From a virus, in the IMG/VR virus record IMGVR_UViG_3300032116_001099, positions 1 through 27,290 of that record: 27,290 bases of DNA. One strand, 5' to 3'. Of this stretch, positions 7,651 through 16,221 are shown piece by piece; the first letter of the stretch is position 1, and every line of letters starts with the position of its first letter. Both the position numbers and the translations under genes were made by a program. Below the pieces are notes generated by a model. That model was not told the DNA's origin and searched no databases. It saw nothing but the letters and a program-made list of their open reading frames with translations.

Positions 7651-8328
7651 ATGAGTCTTCAAACAATTCTTTCTGTGGCTGAGTCTGTCAGCATCAACGA
7701 CCACAAGTTTGCAGGTCAGATGATGTCGAGGAATATGCGAATCAGCACCTCGGAAATTCTGACGGTCCAACCATTTCAGTTTGGCATCAGGCCAATGAAT
7801 TATTTGTTGTACTCGCAAAACCGTGGGGTGCTTTCTACCTTGCGAGAGGCTGATCGAATCACAGAGCAGTACATGAATTTTGGCTCCACTGGCTGGCTGA
7901 ACTACATTCGCTATCAAGGCGACATGACTCAAGCTCAGATCATTGCTTGTCAGGTGCAAACATCGTCTGCCAACAAGACCATTGTTCTTGGCTCTTTGCC
8001 GGCCATCAGTGCTGGATCGTTCATCGTCAAGGTTGGCGACTTCATTCAGATTGGCCGCTACTCCTACATTGCCACTGCAAACGTCACCAGAGGCGCTTTG
8101 ACAACAGTTAGCATTCCTGTCCACCGCACTCTTTTAAGCACCGTCACGGCTCCTGTAGCCGCTGTTATTGGTCAATTTGGAACTGTGATACTTGGAGCAA
8201 CTGCGTACACTGGCGTGACATTCCCTGTTGTGTTGAGAGAGTATCCAACCTACACTCTGGTTCCAATGACAAACGACAGCTTTATCCAATGGGACGGCCA
8301 ATTTAGCGCCGTTGAGGTTGTGCTATGA
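7651..8328 (+). CDS. Tail tip protein in the distal tail (Dit) position
   Basis: A 225-residue protein, predominantly beta, without a sequence motif I can name. The gene lies after the tape measure block and directly before a DUF2163-like hub gene, the slot used by distal tail (Dit or lambda M-like) proteins. Segments such as IKVGDFIQIGRYSYIATANV look like a small inserted barrel (GDfIqIG...Y). The stop overlaps the next start (ATGA). The assignment is by position and beta character; a generic minor tail protein is the alternative. Confidence 0.45.
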   Translation: MSLQTILSVAESVSINDHKFAGQMMSRNMRISTSEILTVQPFQFGIRPMNYLLYSQNRGVLSTLREADRITEQYMNFGSTGWLNYIRYQGDMTQAQIIACQVQTSSANKTIVLGSLPAISAGSFIVKVGDFIQIGRYSYIATANVTRGALTTVSIPVHRTLLSTVTAPVAAVIGQFGTVILGATAYTGVTFPVVLREYPTYTLVPMTNDSFIQWDGQFSAVEVVL

Positions 8329-9041
8329 ACGAAATCTTGCCAGTTGTAAATACAAACGTAATTCGCTATGCGGATTTCTTTAAGTTGACAACGCCTTCAG
8401 GCACTTATTATTTTTCAACAGCACCCTACACCATCAATGTTGCTGGCGTTGGGACATTCACGGCGCTTGGTCAACTTATTCAAGTAAGTTCGGCACAGCG
8501 AGACATTAAAAGCACGGCCAATGAAACAACCATCACACTGGTTGGTATTGACACTGCGATGCTTGGACTTGTTCTTAGCTCAAACATCAAAGGCTCGCGG
8601 ATTCAGTTGTGGCATGGTTTTTTCAATGACAACAATCAGCTTCTGACACTAAGCTATGCCAACTGGATAAACAACAGTTCTTTTACGGTGGATTGGAAGA
8701 ATAATTCCGAGACTGAAATTCCGTGGACACTTGCCACTGGTGGCAACGGGCTTTATCAGTACTTCAATGGTTACGTCAACTCTTTTTCAATCTCTGAACA
8801 GTGGATGGAAGAGGCAAGGCAATATGCTGGTGCTGTGACCTTGAGTGCATCCAGCTTTCAATTGATCTTGCAGAACAGGACTTCTGGGCGCTATACCAAT
8901 GACAATTCATGGCAGTCAGTCAACCCCGGCGACACATCAATGAATCGCGTGAACTTCATTTCTACAATCAACTATGCGTTTGGTAGAGCGCCGACAGTGC
9001 CAAACAAATTGGTTTTAAGGTCAAGAAATAATGCGTCCTAA
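8325..9041 (+). CDS. Tail hub protein, DUF2163-like
   Basis: A 238-residue protein. The N-terminus runs VIRYADFFKLTTPSGTYYFS and is followed by FTALGQLIQVSSAQRDIKST and ETTITLVGID. This succession (substrate-like 'f.l.t..G...y.t', 'y.alG.l..v....re' and '..v.l.gid') resembles the DUF2163/BR0599 family, of which the RcGTA g13 hub component is a member. Such proteins form the ring where the tail tube meets the tip. The gene overlaps the previous one by 4 bp and the following one by 11 bp. Its neighbour order (Dit-like, hub-like, small enzyme, J-like) matches gene transfer agent and lambda-like tips. Confidence 0.5.
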   Translation: MNEILPVVNTNVIRYADFFKLTTPSGTYYFSTAPYTINVAGVGTFTALGQLIQVSSAQRDIKSTANETTITLVGIDTAMLGLVLSSNIKGSRIQLWHGFFNDNNQLLTLSYANWINNSSFTVDWKNNSETEIPWTLATGGNGLYQYFNGYVNSFSISEQWMEEARQYAGAVTLSASSFQLILQNRTSGRYTNDNSWQSVNPGDTSMNRVNFISTINYAFGRAPTVPNKLVLRSRNNAS

Positions 9042-9483
9042 CATTCGTCACGCATCGCCGTTTGACATTCCTACAATCTATAAATTGCTTATGGAGTATC
9101 GCGCTGAACTGCCATATGGATTTTTGTCTGATGCCGATGACGAGAGGTATGTGTCGCAAATGCTTTCTAATTTGATAGCAGGTCAAGGAATTGTTTTGAT
9201 TGCTGAGACTGACCAAATTGAAGGGATTCTGATTGCTGGAGTGATGCCAAGTCTGTGGTCGCCCAAGCATTTCTTTTTGACAGAGTTTGCTTATTTTGTG
9301 AAGCAAGAATGTCGCAACGGAACATCAGGCTATCGTTTGCTTGCAAAGTACCTTGAAGAGGCCATAAAGATGAAAGAGGAAGGGCGTGTGACAAACTTCT
9401 TTATCAGTAAAATGGTCAACAGTCCAAACCTTGATTACGGTCGGTATGGGTTTCAAAAGCTTGAAGAATTTTGGGTGATCTAA
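9031..9483 (+). CDS. GNAT-family acetyltransferase in the tail tip operon
   Basis: A 150-residue protein overlapping the preceding gene by 11 bp. The N-terminus RHASPFDIPTIYKLL is a typical GNAT beta1-alpha1, the middle strand IEGILIAGVMPS and FAYFV fit beta4, and RNGTSGYRLLAKYLEEAIK (residues about 94-112) is the acetyl-CoA pyrophosphate-binding loop and helix in the R-x-x-G-x-G/A-x-x-L style. The C-terminal NLDYGRYGFQKLEEFWV is the usual GNAT end ('Y.r.GF...e..w'). It should transfer an acetyl group to an unknown amine. It sits between hub-like and J-like genes, where lambda-type phages have the NlpC/P60 peptidase K and gene I. Confidence 0.75.
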   Translation: MRPNIRHASPFDIPTIYKLLMEYRAELPYGFLSDADDERYVSQMLSNLIAGQGIVLIAETDQIEGILIAGVMPSLWSPKHFFLTEFAYFVKQECRNGTSGYRLLAKYLEEAIKMKEEGRVTNFFISKMVNSPNLDYGRYGFQKLEEFWVI

Positions 9484-9484
9484 T

Positions 9485-12400
9485 ATGCCAGCATCAATTG
9501 TACTTGGAGCGGTTTTTGGTGATGCTCTCTTAGCAGCCGCTGCGCTTGGGGCTACTGGTTACGCAATGGCTTCTTTTGCCATCAACATTGTTGCCTCAAC
9601 AATCATCAGTAAAGCCTTTGCGCCAAACATCAACACAGGCGCGGAAAACCCCGGCAATAGAACTCAAGTTCCTCCTGCTGGCGACAACAAGCTTCCAGTC
9701 ATTTACGGTTCAGCTTATGTTGGTGGAATCATCACCGACTTGAGCATCACCGAAGACAATCAAAATTTGTACTATGTTATTTCTCTTGCTGAAGTAACCA
9801 ACACTGAGACTGGCGGCACTCCAGATACTTTCACGTTTGGCGATATTTATTTCGGTGGCAAGAAGTGCATATTTGATGTTACTGATACAACTAGAATTGT
9901 TGCATTGCTTGATGAATCAACTGGTGTACAAGAAACAAATGTCGATGGCAAGATGTTCATGTACTTGTATCGAAATGGCTCTTCCTCTGGGGTCAATACA
10001 TCTTTGACGGCCATTCAGGTCATGCAAGATTCTTTGTTGACTTACCAGTGGGACACAACAAAATTGATGTCAAATTGCGTTTTTGCAATTTTAAAAATTA
10101 CATACAACGCAGAGGCAAACTTAACTGGTCTTCAGGTAACCAACTTCCAACTTACCAACAGCCGCCACGCTCCCGGTGATTGTTTTTACGACTACCTGAC
10201 ATCAACAAGATATGGCGCAGCAATTCCAGTTGCTGGCGTTGACACAGGTAGCTTGGCGGCATTGAATACCTACAGTGCTGGTCTGTACACATATACGCCA
10301 TCTGGTGGTGGTACGGCTACTCAAGCAAGATTTCGATTTGATGGTGTTCTTGATACAAATCAATCCATCATGAATAACTTGCAATCAATGGCAACTTGTT
10401 GCGATTGCTTGCTGAAGTACAACGAAATCACGGGTCTTTGGGGGGTGATTGTTCAGTCGCCTTCATATTCGTATGCGATGGCCTTAAATGACTCAAACAT
10501 CATTTCGTCCATTCAGGTCACGCCATTGGATATGGTGTCAAGCTACAACATTGCTGAAGTCAAATTCCCTGACGGCGCAGACAATGATTCTTTCAACACA
10601 GCCACATACAACTTGGCCGTTTTGAACCCTTCTTTGATGTACCCAAATGAACCTGTCAACAAGCAATCAATCGCATTGCCTCTGGTAAACAACAGCGTTC
10701 GGGCGCAGTACTTGGCAAACCGATTCCTTGAGTCTGGACGCGAAGATTTGCAGGTCAAGCTGACCATCAATTACTCTGGCTTTCAGCTTGAGGCTGGCGA
10801 TCTTGTGACCGTGACAAACACCAACTATGGCTGGGTTGCAAAAGTATTCCGAGTCAGTCAAGTCGTTGAAAACTTTGAGCAAGGTGGACAGTTAACTACA
10901 TCATTGACATTGATGGAATACAACCCGTCCGTCTACGATGACATCCCTGTAACTCAGTTCACGCCATCACCAAATACGGGCATTGGCTCTCCACTGACAT
11001 TTGGTACGCTGTACGCTCCAACAGTCACAAATATCTTGCCATCGTCTCCAATACCTTCTTTTGATGTTGCAGTTGTTGCGGCAGCAAATGGTATCGTTCA
11101 ATATGCGGAAGTTTACTATTCTGCATTTTCATCACCTACTGAAGTGCAAAGGTTTTTTGCAGGGACAACAGCAATCAACCCTTCTGGAAGTCCATATGCA
11201 CCAAACGGGCCTATGGGTGTTGTTACTATTGCAAACCTGCCTCAAGGCGATTGGTATTTCAGCGTCAAATATGTCAACAGCCTTGGCGCAAGTGGATTCT
11301 CTGGATCGTCAGCCGTCCTTAACTGGAGGCCATTGACATTCCAATACGAAAACAGATGGCTGGCAATTGCTTATGCAAACAATGCCACTGGTACGTCTGG
11401 CTTTAGTTATGACCCTCGCAACAAGTCATATTTTGGCCTTTACAACAACGTATCGGCCAACGGTGGTACAGACCCAACGCTATACAAATGGTATTTGTCG
11501 CCAGTGAACTTTGGTGCAGCGTTACAAAATTATTTGTTGTACGCAAACCGCAGCAACAGAAAATTCAGCTTTAACGTGGGCAACGCTGGCTACGTCAATC
11601 TTGGCGGTGCTTTTGTGCCTACAGAAACATCTGTGTACGACTCAACGGTTTGGTCTGGTTTGGTTGACCCTACTGGTGGAGTTCAGAGTTTTATTGACTT
11701 GGACAAGTCTACTGGGCAAGTAATTGTTAACGGCTTTTCTAGCTCAAACCAAAACGATGGATTCCTGTCCATTACAAACAACACCGATGGACAGATGCGA
11801 GTTAACTTGCAGCAGTTCTTAAATTTTGGCGCTGGAATCTACACAAAATCTTTTGACGTAGCCAAGTTGACTGTTGATGTCTATGGCCGAGTTGTCGGGT
11901 TCTTGGAGCAAGATCAATTCTTCTACACAGAAACCGTCTACTCAGCCACTGCTGCACAAACGACATTTAGCAACACGCACACTGTTGGCTGGATATTGGT
12001 TTTCCGAAATGGTATTCTGCTGGACACAACAGAGTACTCCGAGACATCAACCACGGTGGTAATGGCTAACGCTTGCGCTGCTGGCGAAATTGTCACTGTC
12101 TTCTATATGCGAGGCGTCAGCACCTCGGCATCGTATGTCCAGACAAACATGACAATTGCATCCAGCACCAGCAACACCATCACATACAGCAATGCGCCTT
12201 GGCAAGTTGTTAACGTGGGCGACAAGTTGACGTTCACAGACGTTGTGTTGCCAAGTCCACCAACGCAGTACACAGTACAAAGCATCAACACCACGACAAA
12301 GGTGATTACCTTTACCACGACCATTGCTGGCGCAACTGCTGGAAGTCAAGTGTTCATTGCTCGGGCTGCTGGTTCAAACTATAAGCCATTTAGCCGATAC

Positions 12401-12829
12401 ACATTTGCTTTGACTAACGCCACGACATACACGCCAACAACATGGGCGATTCAAAACGGAGCCGAGTCAATCTATGTTAACGGCTCTCAAATCAACGAAA
12501 TTGATTACAACATCACTGGAGCAGCAATTGATGGATTCCCTGCCCCTTTGACTGGAAACATGACCGTTATTTTGTATTCGCCAAACAACTTGAACGTACC
12601 AGCCTCCAACATAGTGAACGTCACGGCATACTCGACAGCAGGTCAGACAACTTACCCATTCGTAAGCAACCCTTTGTCATTGGAGATTTATGCCAACGGC
12701 GCTTTGCTTGCTCAGGGTGCGTCATACGATTACACTGCTAGTTCGTCAAACTACATTTTGACGACAGCATTCAACAACAATTCAACTCTCTTGAATCAAC
12801 AAACCTTTGCCCGAGATGGAGCCGCATAA
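9485..12829 (+). CDS. Tail tip / host attachment protein, J-like
   Basis: A 1114-residue protein starting one base after the acetyltransferase stop. Residues about 3-45 are hydrophobic and small-residue rich (VLGAVFGDALLAAAALGATG), resembling the glycine-zipper segment of lambda gpI. Then comes RTQVPPAGDNKLPVIYGSAY, typical of the J-like N-terminal region. Around residues 297-325 the MNNLQSMATCCDCLLKYN segment matches a conserved J motif, and residues about 390-480 (AQYLANRFLESGREDLQV, GDLVTVTN) the hub domains. About 510-620 looks like a fibronectin-III-like region, and the C-terminal half is beta-rich and fibre-like. It should form the central hub and recognise the host receptor. Confidence 0.85.
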   Translation: MPASIVLGAVFGDALLAAAALGATGYAMASFAINIVASTIISKAFAPNINTGAENPGNRTQVPPAGDNKLPVIYGSAYVGGIITDLSITEDNQNLYYVISLAEVTNTETGGTPDTFTFGDIYFGGKKCIFDVTDTTRIVALLDESTGVQETNVDGKMFMYLYRNGSSSGVNTSLTAIQVMQDSLLTYQWDTTKLMSNCVFAILKITYNAEANLTGLQVTNFQLTNSRHAPGDCFYDYLTSTRYGAAIPVAGVDTGSLAALNTYSAGLYTYTPSGGGTATQARFRFDGVLDTNQSIMNNLQSMATCCDCLLKYNEITGLWGVIVQSPSYSYAMALNDSNIISSIQVTPLDMVSSYNIAEVKFPDGADNDSFNTATYNLAVLNPSLMYPNEPVNKQSIALPLVNNSVRAQYLANRFLESGREDLQVKLTINYSGFQLEAGDLVTVTNTNYGWVAKVFRVSQVVENFEQGGQLTTSLTLMEYNPSVYDDIPVTQFTPSPNTGIGSPLTFGTLYAPTVTNILPSSPIPSFDVAVVAAANGIVQYAEVYYSAFSSPTEVQRFFAGTTAINPSGSPYAPNGPMGVVTIANLPQGDWYFSVKYVNSLGASGFSGSSAVLNWRPLTFQYENRWLAIAYANNATGTSGFSYDPRNKSYFGLYNNVSANGGTDPTLYKWYLSPVNFGAALQNYLLYANRSNRKFSFNVGNAGYVNLGGAFVPTETSVYDSTVWSGLVDPTGGVQSFIDLDKSTGQVIVNGFSSSNQNDGFLSITNNTDGQMRVNLQQFLNFGAGIYTKSFDVAKLTVDVYGRVVGFLEQDQFFYTETVYSATAAQTTFSNTHTVGWILVFRNGILLDTTEYSETSTTVVMANACAAGEIVTVFYMRGVSTSASYVQTNMTIASSTSNTITYSNAPWQVVNVGDKLTFTDVVLPSPPTQYTVQSINTTTKVITFTTTIAGATAGSQVFIARAAGSNYKPFSRYTFALTNATTYTPTTWAIQNGAESIYVNGSQINEIDYNITGAAIDGFPAPLTGNMTVILYSPNNLNVPASNIVNVTAYSTAGQTTYPFVSNPLSLEIYANGALLAQGASYDYTASSSNYILTTAFNNNSTLLNQQTFARDGAA

Positions 12830-13390
12830 ATGACACAAGCTTTTAACCTTTCGCAGCTTGCGAACAACCTGAACACTGCCGGGCAGCTTGATGCTGCCGA
12901 TGGTCTGGTGAACGCTGTTCCTGTTGCCAACGGCGGTACTGGAGCAACAACCGCTGCTGCTGCAAGAACTAACCTTGGGCTTGTAATTGGAACAAACGTA
13001 CCAAGCCCTACTGGTGGAGGTGCTTCAGGATCATGGGCTATCAACATTACTGGCAATGCTGCTACAGCAACAAGCGCAACAACTGCCGGGAACGGTGGCG
13101 TGACAAGTGTAAACGGATTTACAGGAGCAGTTACAGTAACAATACCCGCTCCTACAACAGCCCAAGTGCTTGCGGCAACCGCAGGGGCTCTTGTCGGTGC
13201 AGTTGGTACTTATGCTTATTTGTGTCCAAATCCAAGACAGCAATTAAATCCGGGAACAACTTTAGCGGGCTCTTCTTTAGAATATCTTAGCCCGACTGGT
13301 TTTGTTGGCACTCCCGGCCCGTCCGGGACATGGCGACTTATGGGTGCAGTAGATGCTGCTTGGTCTGCTGTTTGGTTAAGAATTTCCTAA
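12830..13390 (+). CDS. Distal tail fibre / tip protein
   Basis: A 186-residue protein beginning at the base after the J-like stop. It carries VANGGTGATTAAAARTNLGL, a segment very common in phage tail fibres, and WAINITGNAATATSAT, another fibre collagen-like linker motif. The C-terminal part (about residues 125-186) is a small beta domain ending WSAVWLRIS. Such proteins are usually trimeric and extend a tip or side fibre. The direct fusion to the J-like gene's end indicates joint production. Receptor specificity cannot be inferred. Confidence 0.65.
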   Translation: MTQAFNLSQLANNLNTAGQLDAADGLVNAVPVANGGTGATTAAAARTNLGLVIGTNVPSPTGGGASGSWAINITGNAATATSATTAGNGGVTSVNGFTGAVTVTIPAPTTAQVLAATAGALVGAVGTYAYLCPNPRQQLNPGTTLAGSSLEYLSPTGFVGTPGPSGTWRLMGAVDAAWSAVWLRIS

Positions 13391-13400
13391 GAGATAAATC

Positions 13401-13622
13401 ATGCAATCTACACTTACATCCGTAACCAACCCACGTTGGTCAAATGCAGAACACACAATGATCGACTGCGAAATTACAACATCGCAGTTTGGTAACGAAG
13501 TTTTGCCATTTACCGCTGCACAGCATGACGTAGAGTCACATGGCCGTGCCATGTTTGCTGACATTACCGCTGGTAAATATGGCCCAATTGCTGAGTATAT
13601 TCCACCACTTACGCCTGTTTGA
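13401..13622 (+). CDS. Small conserved phage protein after the fibre gene
   Basis: A 73-residue protein with the pattern SVTNPRWSNAEHTMIDCEIT, then VLPFTAAQHDVESHGRAMFA and a Pro-rich end (GPIAEYIPP). I recall similar small proteins after fibre genes in many phages ('tnPrya....t.Idl...', 'pFtA...D.e.hGr.ly...gefG.Iapy'), usually left as hypothetical. It may be a fibre-associated or fibre assembly protein. No signal or membrane segment is seen. Confidence 0.6.
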   Translation: MQSTLTSVTNPRWSNAEHTMIDCEITTSQFGNEVLPFTAAQHDVESHGRAMFADITAGKYGPIAEYIPPLTPV

Positions 13623-13762
13623 CCAAAAATTAACGAACGCATCATTTGCAAATTTAATCATTTCACTTTCATTGTGACGCAAAACGGTCTAATGCTTGTT
13701 GATGTGTTTTCTGAAGGCAAGTATTGATAAAATGCGGTAACATTTTTTTGTCGAGTCGCAAC
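13623..13762 (+). promoter_or_regulatory. AT-rich spacer before the lysis block; weak promoter candidate
   Basis: This 140-bp spacer separates the structural genes from the lysis block and has no plausible gene. A possible promoter is TTGATG at 13699-13704 with TATTGA at 13722-13727 (17-bp spacing); GATAAAAT at 13726-13733 is an alternative -10. Neither is strong. No terminator hairpin with a T run was found, though a run of seven T follows at 13743-13749 without a stem. Confidence 0.25.
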
Positions 13763-13987
13763 ATGGACAACCAACAGCTTTTCAACTTAGTCGTATCAGT
13801 TGCCGGGTTCTTGGCGATCTATGTCATCAACAACCTGACTCGCACGATTCAGAAGCTAGAAGACAAAGTAAACGACTTGCCGCACACCTATGTGGCAAAA
13901 GACGATTACCGTTCAGACATTGCCGAGGTCAAGTCCATACTCAAGCAAATCTTTGACAAACTGGACAACAAACAAGATAAGCCATGA
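13763..13987 (+). CDS. Small membrane protein with coiled coil, lysis block
   Basis: A 74-residue protein. I take ATG 13763; in-frame codons upstream belong to the spacer. The N-terminal segment LFNLVVSVAGFLAIYVINNL is one membrane span, followed by TRTIQKLEDKVNDLP and a C-terminal acidic-basic helix (DIAEVKSILKQIFDKLDNKQ) that should form a coiled coil. This single-span-plus-coiled-coil layout resembles haemolysin XhlA-like or spanin-like accessory proteins found beside holins. Its stop overlaps the next start (ATGA). The lysis role is inferred from layout and location. Confidence 0.6.
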   Translation: MDNQQLFNLVVSVAGFLAIYVINNLTRTIQKLEDKVNDLPHTYVAKDDYRSDIAEVKSILKQIFDKLDNKQDKP

Positions 13988-14076
13988 AAGACTGGGCTGT
14001 AGCATTTATTGCCGCAGCCTTCCTTGTAGGGCTCATCGTCTGGTGCGCCAAAGTGTTTGTTGAGGTGCTTCTATGA
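13984..14076 (+). CDS. Thirty-residue single-span membrane protein
   Basis: A 30-codon gene (MKDWAVAFIAAAFLVGLIVW, then CAKVFVEVLL) that is nearly all one hydrophobic helix. Both its ends are 4-bp ATGA overlaps with its neighbours (ATGA at 13984-13987 and 14073-14076), which strongly suggests it is translated. It could be a small accessory of the holin or a lysis regulator. No family is recognised; such small genes are usually missed. Confidence 0.55.
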   Translation: MKDWAVAFIAAAFLVGLIVWCAKVFVEVLL

Positions 14077-14519
14077 TTGCAGAGATAGCTGCTGCTAATG
14101 CTGCTTTTGCGGTCATCAAAGGTGCGCTTGCCAATGGCAAGGAGTTGCATCAGCTTGGTAGCCGGGTGTTCGACTACTTTGACAACAAAGCCAAGATTCA
14201 GGAAAAGGCCACTCAAAAAGGTGGCGGCTCGGACCTTGCGGAGTTCATGGCGCTGGAGCAACTCAAGCAGCAAGAGGAAGAGTTGCGTGAGCGCATGGTC
14301 TACGCTGGTAGGCCGGGAATGTGGAATGATTGGGTGAGGTTCCAAGCTGCCGCAGCCAGAAAGCGTAGAGAGGCACAGGAAGCCGCCAAACGCGAACAGG
14401 CTCGTAGGGCAGCACAGTTGGAAAAGATGGCTGAGTACATCGCCATAGGCATGGCCTCCATCATTTTTGCTGCACTTCTGATCTATGGTCTTGTCATTTA
14501 CATCAAGTACATCCGATGA
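14073..14519 (+). CDS. C-terminally membrane-anchored coiled-coil protein
   Basis: A 148-residue protein. The N-terminal part (MIAEIAAANAAFAVIKGALA) is a hydrophobic helix, the middle is strongly charged and helical (residues 45-125, with the recognisable ELRERMVYAGRPGMWNDW), and residues about 122-145 form a membrane span (YIAIGMASIIFAALLIYGLV). I recall a similar protein in marine and freshwater phages near the lysis genes, always of unknown function. Overlap with the genes on both sides suggests it acts with them at the inner membrane. Confidence 0.6.
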   Translation: MIAEIAAANAAFAVIKGALANGKELHQLGSRVFDYFDNKAKIQEKATQKGGGSDLAEFMALEQLKQQEEELRERMVYAGRPGMWNDWVRFQAAAARKRREAQEAAKREQARRAAQLEKMAEYIAIGMASIIFAALLIYGLVIYIKYIR

Positions 14520-15130
14520 GCGAAAAACTAGACGCCAATTCCACGCTCGACAAGGTGCTCGGGTATGTGGATAGCCCATTCAAGCTGTTTGCCATCCTCC
14601 TGATGGGCGTAGTAGCCTTTGCCGGGTACTTCCTGTGGCAAAACCAGACCTTTATGCTGGATGCCTACAAAGAGTCCAAGAAGCTGCCAGAAATCAACGC
14701 CAGCCGATCCGATGAAGCCAGTGCAATGCTGTTCAAGCAAACTGGTGCTGCCGTGGTTGCCATCTTTAAGGTCAACCCTCTGTTTAACTCTCGGGTTCTC
14801 TACAAGGCGTACACCAAGGATGGCAGGGACAAGAGCATTGAAGACATTGACGTTGGTTTGTTTACCCAAAACTCGGGAAACAACAGCGATGTGGTCAAGT
14901 TGATGACCAACGAGATTCCTTGTTCTGAGTATCGTTACGCACAGTCTGAAGTGGGTCTGTGGTACATCGAAAAGGGTGTGGCCTTTACCTGCCGGGTGAG
15001 CGTACCGCCAGACAGCCACAGGTTTGTCGGTCAAGTCACAGTGGGTTGGACGCAGCCGCCTGAGAACTTGGAGCAGACCAGATTCATGCTGGAGATTGCC
15101 AGCGCCATGTTGACCAAAAGGGGAAATTGA
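14516..15130 (+). CDS. Membrane protein with periplasmic domain, lysis block
   Basis: A 204-residue protein starting inside the previous stop (ATGA). Residues about 19-43 (PFKLFAILLMGVVAFAGYFL) form a membrane span, and the remainder is a soluble domain with two Cys (in IPCSEYRYAQ and AFTCRVSVPP) that could form a disulfide bond. I do not recognise its family by name. The orientation predicted from the positive charges before the span would place the large domain in the periplasm. It may be an envelope-acting accessory of lysis or of superinfection exclusion. Confidence 0.55.
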   Translation: MSEKLDANSTLDKVLGYVDSPFKLFAILLMGVVAFAGYFLWQNQTFMLDAYKESKKLPEINASRSDEASAMLFKQTGAAVVAIFKVNPLFNSRVLYKAYTKDGRDKSIEDIDVGLFTQNSGNNSDVVKLMTNEIPCSEYRYAQSEVGLWYIEKGVAFTCRVSVPPDSHRFVGQVTVGWTQPPENLEQTRFMLEIASAMLTKRGN

Positions 15131-15628
15131 ATGGATTGGCTTAAACAAATTGCACCCACCATTGCTACGGCGCTTGGCGGTCCTTTGGCTGGCATGGCAG
15201 TCTCGGCCATCTCAAAGGCTGTTGGTGTCGAGCCTGACCAAGTTCAGGACATGATTTCCAACAACAAGCTGTCTGCCGAGCAGATCGCACAGGTCAAGCT
15301 GGCAGAGATTGAACTCCAGAAGCAAGCGCAAGAGTTGGGCCTAAACTTTGCCAAGCTGGAGGTGGAGGACAGGAAGTCTGCTCGGGAGATGCAAGCCACT
15401 ACCCGGTCGATGATGCCTCCTATCTTGGCTGGCGCTGTGACCATTGGCTTCTTTGGCATCATGGTGATGATGTTCTTCAACCAGATCGACAGCAACAACC
15501 CGGCCATCCTGATGATGCTTGGTAGCCTTGGCACAGCATGGACGGGCATCATCGCCTATTACTTTGGCTCCAGTGCAGGATCGCAAGCCAAGACCGACTT
15601 ACTCTCTAAAGCAGGACCAGTGAAATGA
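15131..15628 (+). CDS. Holin-like protein (GTA 3TM-type)
   Basis: A 165-residue protein with GGGGAAATTGA just before ATG 15131. An N-terminal hydrophobic helix (IAPTIATALGGPLAGMAVSA, residues 7-26) is followed by a charged helix, and two membrane spans come at residues about 96-117 and 124-146 (MVMMFFN end; GTAWTGIIAYYFG). The 'aP.ia..lGGPla' start and this three-helix layout fit the 3TM holin family described for gene transfer agents. It lies directly upstream of the endolysin and overlaps it by 4 bp, as expected for the pair that permits endolysin release. Confidence 0.7.
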   Translation: MDWLKQIAPTIATALGGPLAGMAVSAISKAVGVEPDQVQDMISNNKLSAEQIAQVKLAEIELQKQAQELGLNFAKLEVEDRKSAREMQATTRSMMPPILAGAVTIGFFGIMVMMFFNQIDSNNPAILMMLGSLGTAWTGIIAYYFGSSAGSQAKTDLLSKAGPVK

Positions 15629-16221
15629 TTACCGCAGAACAACTCAAAGAACTGAAAATCAGTGAAGATTGGCTTGAGCCTTTGAACGAGGCCATGATCC
15701 GCTACGACATCAACACTACATTGCGGATGGCAGCTTTCATTGGTCAATGCGCTCACGAATCAGGCAACTTCAAGACGCTGCAAGAGAACTTGAACTATTC
15801 AGCGGAAGCCCTGTGCCGTGTCTGGCCTAGCCGCTTCCCGAATCTTGAGGCAGCACAGCCGTATCACCGCAATCCCGACAAGATCGCAAACAAGGTATAC
15901 GGTGGTCGTATGGGGAATGGAACCGAAGAAACCGAGGAGGGCAGTCTGTATAAAGGCCGTGGCCTGATCCAATTGACTGGCAAGGATAACTACACCTTGT
16001 GTGGTGATGCTTTGCGTGAAGACTTCATTCATTCGCCTGACCTTTTGTTGTCGCCAAAATATGCTGCGCTGTCGGCTGCATGGTTCTGGAATAAGCGTGG
16101 CCTCAACAAAGAGGCAGATGCCAAGGATTACACCGCCATGACCAAGAAAATCAATGGCGGCGTAATTGGCCTAGATGACCGCATCAAGCACATCAATCAC
16201 GTTCTGGAAGTCTTGTCTTGA
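15625..16221 (+). CDS. GH19 endolysin (chitinase-like muramidase)
   Basis: A 198-residue protein with start at 15625 overlapping the holin stop. The block RMAAFIGQCAHESGNF (catalytic Glu about residue 45), a second acidic cluster GNGTEETEEG at about 98-106, and YKGRGLIQLTGKDNY (about 109-123) are the signatures of the glycoside hydrolase 19 lysozyme family. It should cleave the sugar backbone of peptidoglycan. No signal peptide or membrane span is seen, so export depends on the holin. The length of about 200 residues is usual for stand-alone enzymes of this type. Its 3' end overlaps the convergent HNH gene by 25 bp. Confidence 0.85.
   Translation: MITAEQLKELKISEDWLEPLNEAMIRYDINTTLRMAAFIGQCAHESGNFKTLQENLNYSAEALCRVWPSRFPNLEAAQPYHRNPDKIANKVYGGRMGNGTEETEEGSLYKGRGLIQLTGKDNYTLCGDALREDFIHSPDLLLSPKYAALSAAWFWNKRGLNKEADAKDYTAMTKKINGGVIGLDDRIKHINHVLEVLS

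Noticed and set aside
7624-8124. Minus-strand frame of 166 codons opposite the Dit-like gene
   Set aside because: It is rich in His/Asn/Cys like antisense translations, with no ribosome site and against the direction of the tail operon.
13743-13749. Terminator ending the structural operon
   Set aside because: The run of seven T has no GC-rich stem before it.
16197-16221. Terminator between endolysin and convergent HNH gene
   Set aside because: The two genes overlap by 25 bp and no hairpin with a T run is visible on either strand there.
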